Assembly (NCBI GenBank): GCA_027442615.1
Contig: DAIBBI010000013.1
Span: 1 to 46,474 of the forward strand
DNA: 46,474 nucleotides
Direction of reading: 5' to 3'
Source of the DNA: JAJZRV01 sp027442615
Lineage (GTDB): Bacteria; Pseudomonadota; Gammaproteobacteria; Burkholderiales; Ferrovaceae
Shown: positions 1 to 9,219 of the stretch, one piece after another
How positions within the stretch are numbered: position 1 is the first letter of the stretch
How the letters are laid out: every line of letters begins with the position of its first letter
Notes under the pieces: model-generated
Database searches by the model: none
Seen by the model: only the letters and a program-made list of their open reading frames with translations
What the model was told of the DNA's origin: nothing
Translations under genes and position numbers: made by a program

Positions 1-1
1 A

Positions 2-592
2 GAATTCGAAAGGCGGGTGCTGGAAATGCTGCGCGAACCCATGGAAACCGGCATCATCACCATTTCTCGCGCTGCGCGCAAAATGGTCTACCCCGCCCGG
101 TTTCAACTGGTGGGTGCCATGAATCCCTGCCCTTGCGGTTACCGTGGACATCCTTCTGGACATTGCCACTGTACCCCGGAACAGGTTGCGCGCTATGCGC
201 GTCGCATCTCCGGCCCGCTGTTGGACCGCATTGATCTGCAATTGGAAGTCCCGGCGCTCTCGCCCGACGAGTTGCAGGAAGGGCCCGTTGGCGAGTCCAG
301 CGCACAGATTCGATTCAGGGTTGGGCGAGCGGTCATGCGTCAGCTGCAGCGACAGGGACGACGCAATGCCGTGCTGGGAGGCGACGAACTGGTGCGCTGG
401 GTTGCATTGGACAACGAAGTGCAACAATTTCTGTTGCAGGCAGCACAACAATTCCAGTTATCCGCGCGAGCCATCCACCGGGTGTTACGGGTCGCGCGCA
501 CCGTCGCTGACATCGATGACCGTGAGCAGGTAGATCACGCGGCCTTGGGTGAGGCCCTGTGCTATCGGGGCAGCCTTCAGAAATCCTGGTGA
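2..592 (+). CDS. comM: ComM/YifB-family magnesium chelatase-like AAA+ ATPase, C-terminal part
   Basis: The reading frame is already open at base 2 and the visible residues before the first possible start codon (EFERRVLEMLREPMETG) match the middle of the ComM/YifB family, so the gene begins outside the window. About 196 residues of the C-terminal half are present. Seen: a sensor-like stretch with ISRA, the MNPCPCG cysteine motif typical of the family, a second cysteine/histidine patch (GHPSGHCHC), and a C-terminal helical lid ending in CYRGSLQKSW. ComM is a hexameric helicase that promotes branch migration when DNA taken up by natural transformation is integrated; that role is family knowledge. 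It converges on the efflux pump gene with only 7 bases between the stop codons. Confidence 0.93.
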   Translation, partial: EFERRVLEMLREPMETGIITISRAARKMVYPARFQLVGAMNPCPCGYRGHPSGHCHCTPEQVARYARRISGPLLDRIDLQLEVPALSPDELQEGPVGESSAQIRFRVGRAVMRQLQRQGRRNAVLGGDELVRWVALDNEVQQFLLQAAQQFQLSARAIHRVLRVARTVADIDDREQVDHAALGEALCYRGSLQKSW

Positions 593-599
593 GCGGAAA

Positions 600-3500
600 T
601 TATTCGGCTTCAGACGTCACATCTGTCTGATCCTTGTCGTTACGCAGAAACATCATCTGAAGCGCGGGTGCCACCACCAGTAGCATGATGGGTCCTAGCA
701 GCATGCCACCCACGACGACTGTTGCAAGAGGTCGCTGTACCTGGCTGCCAATCCCCGTGGACAAAGCAGCAGGCAGTAGGCCAATACAGGCAGAGAGTGC
801 CGTCATGAGCATGGGTCTCATGCGTTGCTCGGAGGCATTAAACATGGCTTCCAGGGGTTGCATGCCCTCAACGACGAGATGATTGTAGTAGGTGATTACG
901 AGAATGCCATTCATGACGGACACACCGAAGAGCGATACAAAACCTATCGCTGCCGAGACACTGAGATGCAGTCCCGTAATATACAGCGCGATGATCCCGC
1001 CCGCGATGGAGAATGGAATGGCGGCCATTGCGAGAAGGCTGTCACGAATTGAGCTAAACAATGTGTAGAGCAATACCAGGATGATGGCAATGGCAACGGG
1101 CAAAATGAATTCCAATCGCTTTTTTGCCAGTTGCAGCTCCTCGAATTCTCCAGCCCAGACCATTCTATAGCCTTCAGGCAATGCAATCTTTCTGGCGATG
1201 CGCTCCTGGGCTTCAGCAACCGTACTTCCCAGGTCGCGATCCCGAACGCTGAACTTGACCGGGATGAATCGCTGATTTTTCTCGTGATAGATGTATGAGG
1301 CTCCTGTGTCGAGAGAAATTGAGGCCAGCTCGTTGAGGGGTATGTATGCAGTATCTCCGGAGGGAGTCTGGTATCCCACTTTGATGCGTCCCACCGATTC
1401 AATATCTTTCCGGTATTCCGGTGAAAGGCGTACCGTCAGGGCAAACTGGCGATCTCCCTCATAAACCGTGGTGGCTTGGGTTCCTCCCAAGGCCGCCTGG
1501 ATGACGGTGTTGACGTCGCCAGTGTTCAGTCCGTAGCGTGCAGCTTTGGCCCGATCAATCGTCACGTTCAGGTTGGGTTGTCCCATGACCCTGAAAACGC
1601 CCAAATCTGAAACCCCCTTGATTTGCGACATTTCGCTCTGAACCCGATCCGCGAGTTTTTCCAGGACGGCAAGGTCAGGGCCAAGGATCTTGATCGAGTT
1701 GGCCCCCTTGATCCCGGATAAACCCTCTTCAACATTGTCCTGTATGTACTGGGAGAAATTGAGCTCGACGCCGGTGTATTCTCTGGAGAACTCCTGTTGG
1801 AGCTGGTCAATCAGATGCTTCTTGGTCATGCCCTCGGGCCACTCACTGTACGGTTTGAGGGGCACAAAGAATTCAGCGTTGTAGAAACCGGCAGCATCAC
1901 TGCCATTGTCAGGTCTTCCGTGCTGGGAAACAGCCGTGATGACTTCTGGATGGCTGATCAAAATCTGACGCATCCGATCCACCACGGGTGAACCGGCTTC
2001 AAGCGAAATGGTGGGAGGCAGGCTGGCGCGTATCCACAAGTTACCCTCCTCCAGCGTCGGAAGAAACTCGGAGCCGATCCGGAAAAACAATGCGGCGGAT
2101 AGTCCCAGAAACAGAATGCCAATCATGACCGTGCCGCGTACGTGCGCCAGGGCCCAACGCAGCACGGGACGATAGTACTCGCGAAGTTTTTGAACGACGA
2201 ATGTTTCCTTTTCGTCAATATGCTTGGGCAACAGCATTGATGCCAAAACAGGCGTAACGGTGAAGGTTGCCAATAAGGCGCCGGCGAGGGCATAACCATA
2301 GGTTCTCGCCATGGGCCCAAAAATCTGTCCTTCGACACCTTGCATGGTGAAAAGCGGGATGAACGCCGCCACGGTAATGGCAGTTGAAAAAAGAATGGCC
2401 CGATCCACCTGGATGGAGCTGACGAAAATCAGGCGTAGACGGTTTGTCCAACCATGGCTCGAGAGGAGCTGGCGATATCCGCTTTGGGCCTGGTCATGCA
2501 GGATCTCGGTGCGTGCATCATCTCTTTTCTGAAGGTTCCTGAAAATGTTTTCCACCAGGATGACTGCAGAGTCCACGATGATGCCAAAATCGACCGCGCC
2601 CAGGGACAGAAGGTTGGCTGACTCTCCCGCAAGCACCAGCATGATGATGCTGAAAAATAGCGCGAAAGGAATGTTTGCACTGACGATGATGGCACTGCGC
2701 AAATCGCCTAGAAAAATCCATTGAATGAAAAAGACCAGAAGGCAGCCAAAAATCAGATTGTGAACCACGGTATGCGTGGTCACTGAAACCAGCGAAGTAC
2801 GATCGTAGAATGGCACGAGGCTGACACCGGCAGGCAGGCTTCCGTCGCTGTTAATTTTTTCGACCTCGGCCTTGATGCGGGCAACCACATCGTTGGTTTG
2901 CATGGTTCTGTTCATGACGACGATGGCTGCCACCACGTCGTTGTCATTGTCCCGTCCAGCTTTGCCCAGTCTTGGAACGTGACCTACATACACCCGGGCA
3001 ACGTCTTTTACGCGAACGGGAATGCCCTTCGGTGCGCTGAGCACGATGGCTTCGATATCGCTTACTCTATAGCCTCTGGTCAGATCCAGGGTGCCACCAC
3101 TGTCAATCAGACCGATACCGCGAATGTTCACAGACTGCTGGCCAAAGTTGATCGAACGTCCGCCTACGTTGATGTTCGAGTTTCCGATGGCTGCCAGCAG
3201 TTGCGGCACAGTGACGTTATAGGCCTCGAGCTTGTGAAGATCGGCCTCCACCTCAAATTCCTTGGTGGTGCCCCCCCAGGTATTGACTTGAACCACGCCA
3301 GGTACCGTGAGCAGGCGGCGTTGCACAATCCAGTCCTGCACCGTGCGAAGATTGGTGAGTCCAAAATCGGCGGGCCCTGAAATCTGGTAACGATACACCT
3401 CACCGACAAGGCTTGATGCCTGAATCTGGGGAGCGATGTTGTTGGGAAGACTGACGTTCTGTTGCAAACTCAGTGCAGCCTGCGTATACGCAAAGTAATA

Positions 3501-3806
3501 ATCAATACCATAGTTGAACGTGACACGTAAAAACGACAACCCGGTAAATGAGGTTGAGCGGATGATTTCAACACCTGGCGTGGCCGCCAGGCCAACCTCC
3601 ATGGGCGTAGTGTAGTACCGTTCCATTTCTTCGGCGGATAGCCCGGGTGCCTGGGCCGTAATTTCCAAAATGACCGGGGCAGGATTTGGATAGGCTTCGA
3701 CGTTGAGTCTGTAATAAGCAAACAGGCCTGCGCTGAGGAATGCCAGCAGCATGATCAGGATGATGGGGCGGCGGCTCAGAGAGAAGGCCAGGATGTTTTT
3801 GAGCAT
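600..3806 (-). CDS. CzcA/CusA-type heavy-metal RND efflux pump
   Basis: A 1068-residue inner-membrane proton-driven antiporter, the pump of a tripartite efflux system that exports metal ions across both membranes. Seen: an N-terminal membrane helix (about residues 12-32), a long periplasmic domain, a TM4 region with DFGIIVDSAVILVEN carrying the D-D-E charges typical of the heavy-metal (HME) RND branch, a second periplasmic domain (about 565-860) and a final helix bundle ending near residue 1055. Length is normal for CzcA/CusA. It is the last gene of a minus-strand operon, 3 bases after the adaptor gene. The metal cannot be read from the sequence: CzcA-like (Zn/Co/Cd) and CusA-like (Cu/Ag) pumps both fit, so no symbol is given. 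Confidence 0.9.
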   Translation of the reverse strand: MLKNILAFSLSRRPIILIMLLAFLSAGLFAYYRLNVEAYPNPAPVILEITAQAPGLSAEEMERYYTTPMEVGLAATPGVEIIRSTSFTGLSFLRVTFNYGIDYYFAYTQAALSLQQNVSLPNNIAPQIQASSLVGEVYRYQISGPADFGLTNLRTVQDWIVQRRLLTVPGVVQVNTWGGTTKEFEVEADLHKLEAYNVTVPQLLAAIGNSNINVGGRSINFGQQSVNIRGIGLIDSGGTLDLTRGYRVSDIEAIVLSAPKGIPVRVKDVARVYVGHVPRLGKAGRDNDNDVVAAIVVMNRTMQTNDVVARIKAEVEKINSDGSLPAGVSLVPFYDRTSLVSVTTHTVVHNLIFGCLLVFFIQWIFLGDLRSAIIVSANIPFALFFSIIMLVLAGESANLLSLGAVDFGIIVDSAVILVENIFRNLQKRDDARTEILHDQAQSGYRQLLSSHGWTNRLRLIFVSSIQVDRAILFSTAITVAAFIPLFTMQGVEGQIFGPMARTYGYALAGALLATFTVTPVLASMLLPKHIDEKETFVVQKLREYYRPVLRWALAHVRGTVMIGILFLGLSAALFFRIGSEFLPTLEEGNLWIRASLPPTISLEAGSPVVDRMRQILISHPEVITAVSQHGRPDNGSDAAGFYNAEFFVPLKPYSEWPEGMTKKHLIDQLQQEFSREYTGVELNFSQYIQDNVEEGLSGIKGANSIKILGPDLAVLEKLADRVQSEMSQIKGVSDLGVFRVMGQPNLNVTIDRAKAARYGLNTGDVNTVIQAALGGTQATTVYEGDRQFALTVRLSPEYRKDIESVGRIKVGYQTPSGDTAYIPLNELASISLDTGASYIYHEKNQRFIPVKFSVRDRDLGSTVAEAQERIARKIALPEGYRMVWAGEFEELQLAKKRLEFILPVAIAIILVLLYTLFSSIRDSLLAMAAIPFSIAGGIIALYITGLHLSVSAAIGFVSLFGVSVMNGILVITYYNHLVVEGMQPLEAMFNASEQRMRPMLMTALSACIGLLPAALSTGIGSQVQRPLATVVVGGMLLGPIMLLVVAPALQMMFLRNDKDQTDVTSEAE

Positions 3807-3809
3807 TTT

Positions 3810-5018
3810 TCAGCGAGTCTCGGTTTCGTAGGCATGACTCAGAAAAATTGCGCCTTCAGCGGCTACCATTTCGCCCGGCATCACCCCCGACAAAATTTGA
3901 TACACGCCGTCTTGTTGCAAGCCAATGGTGACGGTACGTTTGAAAAAACGATGGCGGTCGGTCGTTACCCAGGCCGTCATGGTTCCGTCCCCCTCACGAA
4001 CAACCCCATCCAGCGGCACGGCTGGTGAGTGCATCGTCTCTCCAGCCTGGATTACAAAATTAGCCAGCATGCCGGGGCGTAATTCGTGCTTTGCGTCTCG
4101 AACCTCGGAACGCACCAGAGCGCGATGTGTGCTGGGATCCACGGCAGCGCCTATATTGGTGATTTTCCCCTGGAATAACCGTCCAGGAAAAGCCATCAGT
4201 CCGACTTCCACTGCTTGACCCACCCGGAGTGCGGGAACATCGCTTTCAGATACGCTCGCCAACATCCACATGATCGAAATGTCGGCTACCGTAAAAGGTG
4301 CCGGGACAGTGCCTGGTTGAGTCAGGGTGCCAGGCGCGGCATTTCTGCTCACCACCCTGCCACTGATCGGGCTATGAACCAGGAGTGACGCATCAAGATG
4401 ACGACTCACAATGAGGGCGTCAATCTGGGACTCTGATTTTCCGAAAATGCGTACTGCACTTCTTGCTGACCTATAAGCGCCGTCGGCGCTTTGTTGGTCA
4501 GAAATCGCTTGCTGCAAGTCCTTCTGGGAGATTCCCTGGACTTCAAATAATTGACGCGCGCGATCCAAAGCGCGCGTCGTCAACTCACGTACGCTCGCGG
4601 CAGAAATCAATGTGGACTCAGCCTGTAAAAAATCCGGGCTTTCCACAGCATAGAGGGCCTGTCCCTTTTCAACATCGCGGCCCACGTCCGTGAATACTTC
4701 GGTGATTTTTCCTGGGTACGTGGAAAACACCTGTACTGATTTGTCGTCATTAAATGCGATGCTTCCCATCGCGTCTCGCTTCGGCACAAAATTGCGCTCT
4801 TCGACGACCCCCACCTTGATGAGTTTGACCTGGGTTTCAGACAGATCGATATGTCGGTCTGCAGCTGAAGCGTTCGCCGCCTGCGTTGTCTTTCCAGGGC
4901 TGCTTGCCCCGGGGTCATTATTCGAGACGGCACGAGATGGCCAACTCCAGTAAAACCCCGTGATGACAAGTACGGCAAGGGCGGGCCAAAAAACTGCTTT
5001 CCGCTCAGGCATCTTCAT
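3810..5018 (-). CDS. RND efflux periplasmic adaptor (membrane fusion protein)
   Basis: A 402-residue CusB/CzcB-like adaptor linking the inner-membrane pump to the outer-membrane channel. Seen: an N-terminal membrane anchor (about residues 8-28), a biotinyl-lipoyl-like half-motif (YPGKITEVFTDVGRDVEKGQALYAV), a helical hairpin region (about 130-200), the second half-motif (LVHSPISGRVVSRNAAPGTLTQPG) and beta-barrel and membrane-proximal domains. There is no histidine-rich metal-binding N-terminal extension of the kind found in some CzcB proteins. The start ATG overlaps the stop of the upstream outer-membrane factor gene (ATGA), indicating translational coupling. Confidence 0.88.
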   Translation of the reverse strand: MKMPERKAVFWPALAVLVITGFYWSWPSRAVSNNDPGASSPGKTTQAANASAADRHIDLSETQVKLIKVGVVEERNFVPKRDAMGSIAFNDDKSVQVFSTYPGKITEVFTDVGRDVEKGQALYAVESPDFLQAESTLISAASVRELTTRALDRARQLFEVQGISQKDLQQAISDQQSADGAYRSARSAVRIFGKSESQIDALIVSRHLDASLLVHSPISGRVVSRNAAPGTLTQPGTVPAPFTVADISIMWMLASVSESDVPALRVGQAVEVGLMAFPGRLFQGKITNIGAAVDPSTHRALVRSEVRDAKHELRPGMLANFVIQAGETMHSPAVPLDGVVREGDGTMTAWVTTDRHRFFKRTVTIGLQQDGVYQILSGVMPGEMVAAEGAIFLSHAYETETR

Positions 5019-6604
5019 TTGGATTGTTCTCCCTGCATCGTGTCGGGCTGGACGCTATCGGTGTGATGCCACCAGCCCCCACCCAGAGCCTGGTATAACG
5101 CGGCCGTATCTCCAAATCGGTTCGTCTGGATTTGTGTGAGCGTGATGGTGGATTGCTGATAGGCCTGATCTGCTGCGAGCAGAATTTGATAACTGACTTG
5201 TCCTACCTCGTATTGTTTGCGCGTGATGTCCAGCGCATTTTTGGCAGCTTGCTCCGATTTGCGAGCGATCCTGAACGCTTCCGCGTCCGATTGAATGGCA
5301 TGCAGAGTGTCTGCCACGCTCTGGAAAGCGGTGATTACGGTGCTTTTGTACTGGGCGGCCGCCTGAACCAGAGCGTCTCTGGACCCCTGTTCTCTGGCGC
5401 GTAACGTACCACCGTCAAAAATCGGGAGTGCGATGTCGCCGATCAGATTGAAAAATCCGCCGCCCGTTTGAAACATCTGGCTTGGGACAGACGCTTCGCC
5501 GCCGATCATGCCGGTAATGGAAAATTGCGGGAATCGATTCGCAATGGCGACGCCGATCTGCGCGTTGGCGGCATGCAACTGTTCCTCGGCAGCCCGAACA
5601 TCAGGTCGTTGCTCAACCAGTCTTGAAGGAATGGTGAGCGGCAATTCCTGAGGCAAGTGCAGCGATGAAAGCTCAAAGGTTTCCGGGACATCATCGCCTG
5701 GTAGATGACCGGCCAGAACACGGATCAGGTCGCGGGTCTGCTCCAGTTGCTGCCTCAACGGAACCACAGCCTGTTCTGCTTGCGACAGTGCCAGTTCCTG
5801 GTCTGACACATCAATGCCCATGACATGGCCAATCGTGAATTGCTTGCGGACGATTTCGAGCGCCCTTCGATTGTCTTCAATGATTTTCTCGATGGCTGCT
5901 ATCTGCGCTCGTAACGAGGCTTCCTGTAATGCTGCAGCAACGACATTGGATGCCAGCGTGATATAGGTGGCTTCGAGTTGAAATTTTTGAAACTCGGCTT
6001 GGGCCTGCAGTGATTCCACAGCCCTGCGGTTTCCGCCAAAAACGTCTGGAGCATAGCTGAGCGTCACCTGGGCTGTGTGAAAGTTGTAGTAGGCAGGGCC
6101 GTTATAGGGCGCCGGGCCAGCCGGATTTGAGTAGGTTTGTATAATGGTGCCGTTGCCCTGGATGCCTGGTGAATTGCCACCCATGTTGCCCGCCAGTTTA
6201 TTGCGCGAAGGCAGATACTCCACCCCAACCGTTGGGTAAAAATAGCCCTGCTGGGCAATGGTGTTTTGTTGAGCCTGCCGTAATGCCGCCTGCGCAGCCT
6301 CGATCGTGGGGTTGGACCTGAATGCTTTTTCGATGAGCGAATTGATCTGGGGTGACTGGAACAACGTCCACCAATCGAAGGGAATATCCTTGAATGCGTC
6401 GAAATGTTGTGCGTCACTGGTTGACTGGGACACAGACGCGGTCTGCCCGACTGTTTGGTGTGGAATGTAACCTTCGGAGGCGGGAGCTTCCGGCCGCTTG
6501 AAATCAGGACCGACTGCGCAGCCAGCCAGCATGTACCCGAACAACAGCGTGGCGGCCATCACCAGGGTGATGCTCGCTGCGCAAGGCTTTTTTTCGACAG
6601 AGTT
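5015..6604 (-). CDS. Outer-membrane efflux lipoprotein, NodT family
   Basis: The TolC-like trimeric channel of the RND system. Seen: a lipoprotein signal with lipobox LAGC followed by AVGPDFKRP, the standard NodT/OprM N-terminus, then two repeats of an outer-membrane efflux protein domain rich in long helices. I chose a GTG start at 6604, with GGAA about 10 bases upstream; this gives a 29-residue lipoprotein signal beginning with two lysines after a short lead. The frame stays open to a GTG at 6682 (an ATG lies at 6661), but those starts lack a ribosome site, would put about 25 extra residues before the signal, and would leave almost no room for divergent promoters. First gene of the efflux operon. 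Confidence 0.83.
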   Translation of the reverse strand, partial: NSVEKKPCAASITLVMAATLLFGYMLAGCAVGPDFKRPEAPASEGYIPHQTVGQTASVSQSTSDAQHFDAFKDIPFDWWTLFQSPQINSLIEKAFRSNPTIEAAQAALRQAQQNTIAQQGYFYPTVGVEYLPSRNKLAGNMGGNSPGIQGNGTIIQTYSNPAGPAPYNGPAYYNFHTAQVTLSYAPDVFGGNRRAVESLQAQAEFQKFQLEATYITLASNVVAAALQEASLRAQIAAIEKIIEDNRRALEIVRKQFTIGHVMGIDVSDQELALSQAEQAVVPLRQQLEQTRDLIRVLAGHLPGDDVPETFELSSLHLPQELPLTIPSRLVEQRPDVRAAEEQLHAANAQIGVAIANRFPQFSITGMIGGEASVPSQMFQTGGGFFNLIGDIALPIFDGGTLRAREQGSRDALVQAAAQYKSTVITAFQSVADTLHAIQSDAEAFRIARKSEQAAKNALDITRKQYEVGQVSYQILLAADQAYQQSTITLTQIQTNRFGDTAALYQALGGGWWHHTDSVQPDTMQGEQSK

Positions 6605-6674
6605 CACAGGTGGCGTTCCATGGGGGACAATGATCCCGTTTGTTTCAAGCTGCCGGCGCATTTTGACGATATTT

Positions 6675-6692
6675 ACTGACACGAAACTGACA
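6675..6692 (+). promoter_or_regulatory. Candidate response-regulator binding site (direct repeat)
   Basis: ACTGACA occurs at 6675-6681 and again at 6686-6692, with starts 11 bases apart, in the gap between the divergent efflux operon and the response-regulator gene. Tandem half-sites spaced one helical turn apart are the usual target of OmpR/PhoB-type regulators. The assignment to the neighbouring regulator is inference. Confidence 0.4.
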
Positions 6693-6696
6693 AACG

Positions 6697-7377
6697 ATGC
6701 GGATACTGATAGTCGAGGATGACAGGACGCTTGGGAAAGCCATGTCGGCTTCCTTGGTGCACGCTGGTTTTGCAGTGGATATTGCAGGAAATGTTGCGGA
6801 AGCGTTGCATGTGCTGTCTGGAGAAAATTTTGATGCGCTGGTGCTCGACCTAGGGCTGCCAGACCGGGATGGGTACGATATCGTCAGGCACTTGCGTCAA
6901 CGTGGCCAGTCCCTGCCGGTACTGATTCTTACGGCCCGCGATGCCGTGGAGGATCGGGTCCAGGGCCTGGATCTTGGTGCAGATGACTACATCGTGAAAC
7001 CCATTGCCATGGCCGAGCTGCAGGCCCGCTTGCGAGCCCTCATCCGGCGCGGTTTTGGCACCGTGAGTTCACGATTTAGCATTGGCGGGCTGGAACTGGA
7101 TACGGCAGGCAAGCGGGCGTTTCTGCTGGGGCAGGCATTGGAGTTGTCGGGTAGGGAATGGGGCGTCCTGGAATATCTGGCAACCCATACTCGCCGCATC
7201 GTATCGAAAGAACAATTGATCCAGGCCATCACCGGACTGGGCCAGGAACTGAGCGAAAATGCCATAGAAGCTTATGTGCATCGTCTGCGCAGCAAAATTG
7301 AAGGTTCGGGAACCGTGATTCGAACCGTTCGCGGATTGGGATACATGCTCGAGAAAGTCGATGAATCACCGCTCTAG
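6697..7377 (+). CDS. OmpR/PhoB-family response regulator (QseB/PmrA/TctD-like)
   Basis: A 226-residue two-component response regulator. Seen: receiver domain (1-115) with the acidic pair E7-D8-D9, phospho-acceptor D51 in VLDLGLPDRDGYD, the conserved T/S position in LILTARD and lysine in DDYIVKP; then a winged-helix DNA-binding domain (about 125-220) with the VHRLRSKIE recognition helix and RGLGYML wing. It is divergent from the RND efflux operon and overlaps the kinase gene by 17 bases, so it probably controls the pump and itself. No clear Shine-Dalgarno precedes the ATG. Confidence 0.9.
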   Translation: MRILIVEDDRTLGKAMSASLVHAGFAVDIAGNVAEALHVLSGENFDALVLDLGLPDRDGYDIVRHLRQRGQSLPVLILTARDAVEDRVQGLDLGADDYIVKPIAMAELQARLRALIRRGFGTVSSRFSIGGLELDTAGKRAFLLGQALELSGREWGVLEYLATHTRRIVSKEQLIQAITGLGQELSENAIEAYVHRLRSKIEGSGTVIRTVRGLGYMLEKVDESPL

Positions 7378-8728
7378 CCTATACCGGATGCTGCTCAAGT
7401 GGCTACTGGGGCCGCTGATCCTCATCCTGCTGATCGGTTCGATGCTGGCCTATGTTTTTTCCCTTCGGGCCGCGATGAACGTTTACGATCTGGGCCTGCT
7501 GGATAACGCCCTTGATTTATCCAAGCAGATTGAAATCCATCAGGGAAAAATGATGATCAACCTGCCTCCGGCAGCCCAGCAGATGCTGCAGGAGAACAAT
7601 GACGATCGCGTCACCTATGCTGCCTGGGATGACAAGGGACAGGTCTTTTCGGGAAATTCCGAACTGTTTCGCCTTGGCGTCCTTCCCGTGGAAGGCAACC
7701 ACCTGTTTCAGGACGTCACCCTGAATGGTGAAGAAAACCGGGCGGTGTTTCTGCGTGGAAAAACCGGGCTCAACACCTACTACATTGCCGTGGCCCAGAC
7801 ATTGCACGGCCGCAATAGCCTGACCGACGGGATATTTGCAAGTATTTTGTTGCCGGAGGTGCTTCTTGCATTGGTATCCATTGCGGTCATTCTATTTGGA
7901 GTGCGGTTTGCATTGTCCCCGGTCAAACTCCTGCGCAACGAAATCATCAGCCGTTCTTCCGTAGACTTAAGACCCATCGAAGAAGCCACCGCACCTGCAG
8001 AACTCTTTCCCATCGTTCATGGCATTAACGAACTTCTCGAAAATCTTGCCGCTTCATTTGCCAGTCACCGCCGCTTCATTGCAGATGCCGCTCACCAGTT
8101 ACGCACCCCCTTGGCCTCTCTTAGCAGTCAGATTGAAGTAGGGCTGGAAACCCCGCCGGAAGATGTCAGGAAACTGCTGCGCGAACTCCTCAAGACCACC
8201 CAGCGTACGACCCATCTTGCCAATCAACTGCTGTCCCTGGCCCGGCTGGAGCACACCGAGCAGAGCATGGTTGAGGTTGCTGCAGTCGACCTTGAATCCC
8301 TGTTTCAGGAGGTGTCGGCGGACTTTGTAACCCTGGCGGCGCGCAAGGATGTGGATTTGGAGTTTCGGCTGCAACCCGCCCGGGTGTGGGGTAGCCCATT
8401 GATGTTACGGGAGTTATTGGCAAATTTGCTGGATAATGCCGTGCGCTATACCCCCCCTGGCGGCAGGGTGTGGGTTGGTCTGCAATCCGTTGAAAACAAG
8501 GTGCTTCTTAGCGTCGAAGACAATGGTCCAGGTGTTCCAGAAGCCGAACTGGGAAAGCTGGGTACCCCCTTTCACCGCTTGCCCTCAGACCAGCCGGAAG
8601 GATGTGGCCTGGGCCTTGCCATCGTGCGCGAAATCAGCCGGCTACACGAAGCCGAGGCATCGTTCCACCGGGGCCAGGGCGGGTCTGGCCTGAAAGTGGT
8701 CATCAGCTTCGTAAAACTGGCACGCTAG
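7361..8728 (+). CDS. Two-component sensor histidine kinase (TctE/QseC-like)
   Basis: A 455-residue membrane kinase paired with the overlapping response-regulator gene. Seen: TM1 (about 10-33), a periplasmic sensor domain of about 125 residues resembling the 2CSK_N domain of TctE/QseC kinases, TM2 (about 158-181), a HAMP-like linker, the dimerisation motif FIADAAHQLRTPLAS with H245, an N box (ELLANLLDNAVRYTP), and G boxes (DNGPGV, GCGLGLAIV). The periplasmic domain has no obvious histidine- or methionine-rich metal cluster, so the stimulus is unknown. Its stop codon overlaps the stop of the convergent ubiK gene. Confidence 0.9.
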   Translation: MNHRSSLYRMLLKWLLGPLILILLIGSMLAYVFSLRAAMNVYDLGLLDNALDLSKQIEIHQGKMMINLPPAAQQMLQENNDDRVTYAAWDDKGQVFSGNSELFRLGVLPVEGNHLFQDVTLNGEENRAVFLRGKTGLNTYYIAVAQTLHGRNSLTDGIFASILLPEVLLALVSIAVILFGVRFALSPVKLLRNEIISRSSVDLRPIEEATAPAELFPIVHGINELLENLAASFASHRRFIADAAHQLRTPLASLSSQIEVGLETPPEDVRKLLRELLKTTQRTTHLANQLLSLARLEHTEQSMVEVAAVDLESLFQEVSADFVTLAARKDVDLEFRLQPARVWGSPLMLRELLANLLDNAVRYTPPGGRVWVGLQSVENKVLLSVEDNGPGVPEAELGKLGTPFHRLPSDQPEGCGLGLAIVREISRLHEAEASFHRGQGGSGLKVVISFVKLAR

Positions 8729-8961
8729 CGCTTCTGATTTTCCAGGGCAGAAACGCGTGCTTCCAGCTCGGCCAGCTTCTCACGGGTGCGGGCCAGTACC
8801 TTCATCTGTACGTCAAACTCTTCCCGCGTCACCAAGTTGACCTTGGCAAAAAGGCTCATTAACAGGGCGCGCGCATTCTTTTCAAAGTCCGCAGCGGGTG
8901 TTTTGGCCAGAAGTTCGGTAAGCCGATGGGATACGTCGTCGATAAAGCCTTGAGTGTTCAT
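8725..8961 (-). CDS. ubiK: UbiK, ubiquinone biosynthesis accessory factor (YqiC/BMFP family)
   Basis: A 78-residue protein with the BMFP-type pattern: an amphipathic N-terminal helix (MNTQGFIDDVSHRLTELL), a middle region KNARALLMSLFAKVNLVTREEFDVQ, and a C-terminal coiled coil ending ELEARVSALENQKR. UbiK supports aerobic coenzyme Q synthesis by helping assemble the Ubi complex with UbiJ (family knowledge). The frame is open to 9030, but I placed the start at ATG 8961 because the family begins at this helix and GGAAA lies just upstream. Convergent with the sensor kinase, sharing overlapping stop codons. Confidence 0.88.
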   Translation of the reverse strand: MNTQGFIDDVSHRLTELLAKTPAADFEKNARALLMSLFAKVNLVTREEFDVQMKVLARTREKLAELEARVSALENQKR

Positions 8962-8994
8962 GGTGAAAGTTTCCGTTAAATTTTGTTTCAGTAT

Positions 8995-9011
8995 TGCACT
9001 ATCACAAGCCA
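8995..9011 (+). promoter_or_regulatory. Possible distal NtrC site (half-site) upstream of the porin-glnK-amtB operon
   Basis: TGCACT matches the left half of the NtrC consensus (TGCACC-N5-GGTGCA), but the right half is poor. Its centre is 31 bp from the better site at 9026-9042, the same spacing seen between two good sites at glnA in this window. Confidence 0.4.
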
Positions 9012-9025
9012 AAGCCAAACAAGAG

Positions 9026-9042
9026 TGCACCTAAATAGTGCG
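9026..9042 (+). promoter_or_regulatory. NtrC-binding site (enhancer) for the porin-glnK-amtB operon
   Basis: TGCACC-TAAAT-AGTGCG matches the NtrC dyad TGCACC-N5-GGTGCA at all six left-half positions and four of six right-half positions. Its centre is about 107 bp upstream of the start site predicted from the -24/-12 element at 9114-9130, a normal enhancer distance for NtrC. Confidence 0.72.
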
Positions 9043-9113
9043 CAAATTCCTGGATTTGCCTTTGTTCGACTCAAAAAACACGATGCAATGGGCAATTTAA
9101 GCGCGGCCCAAGG

Positions 9114-9130
9114 TTGGCACGACTCATGCT
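9114..9130 (+). promoter_or_regulatory. Sigma-54 (-24/-12) promoter of the porin-glnK-amtB operon
   Basis: TTGGCACGACTCATGCT fits the RpoN consensus TTGGCACG-N4-TTGCT, with GG and GC exactly 12 bases apart (-24 at 9117, -12 at 9129). Transcription would begin near 9141, leaving a leader of about 79 bases before the porin ATG at 9220, which has a GAGGGAG ribosome site. Confidence 0.8.
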
Positions 9131-9219
9131 TCTTAATGTTCGGTGCATGGTCTCTTTGAAAGAAAGCTGCAACGCCATTTGGAATCAAACTTGATCAACC
9201 TTGTGAGGGAGAATAGCAA

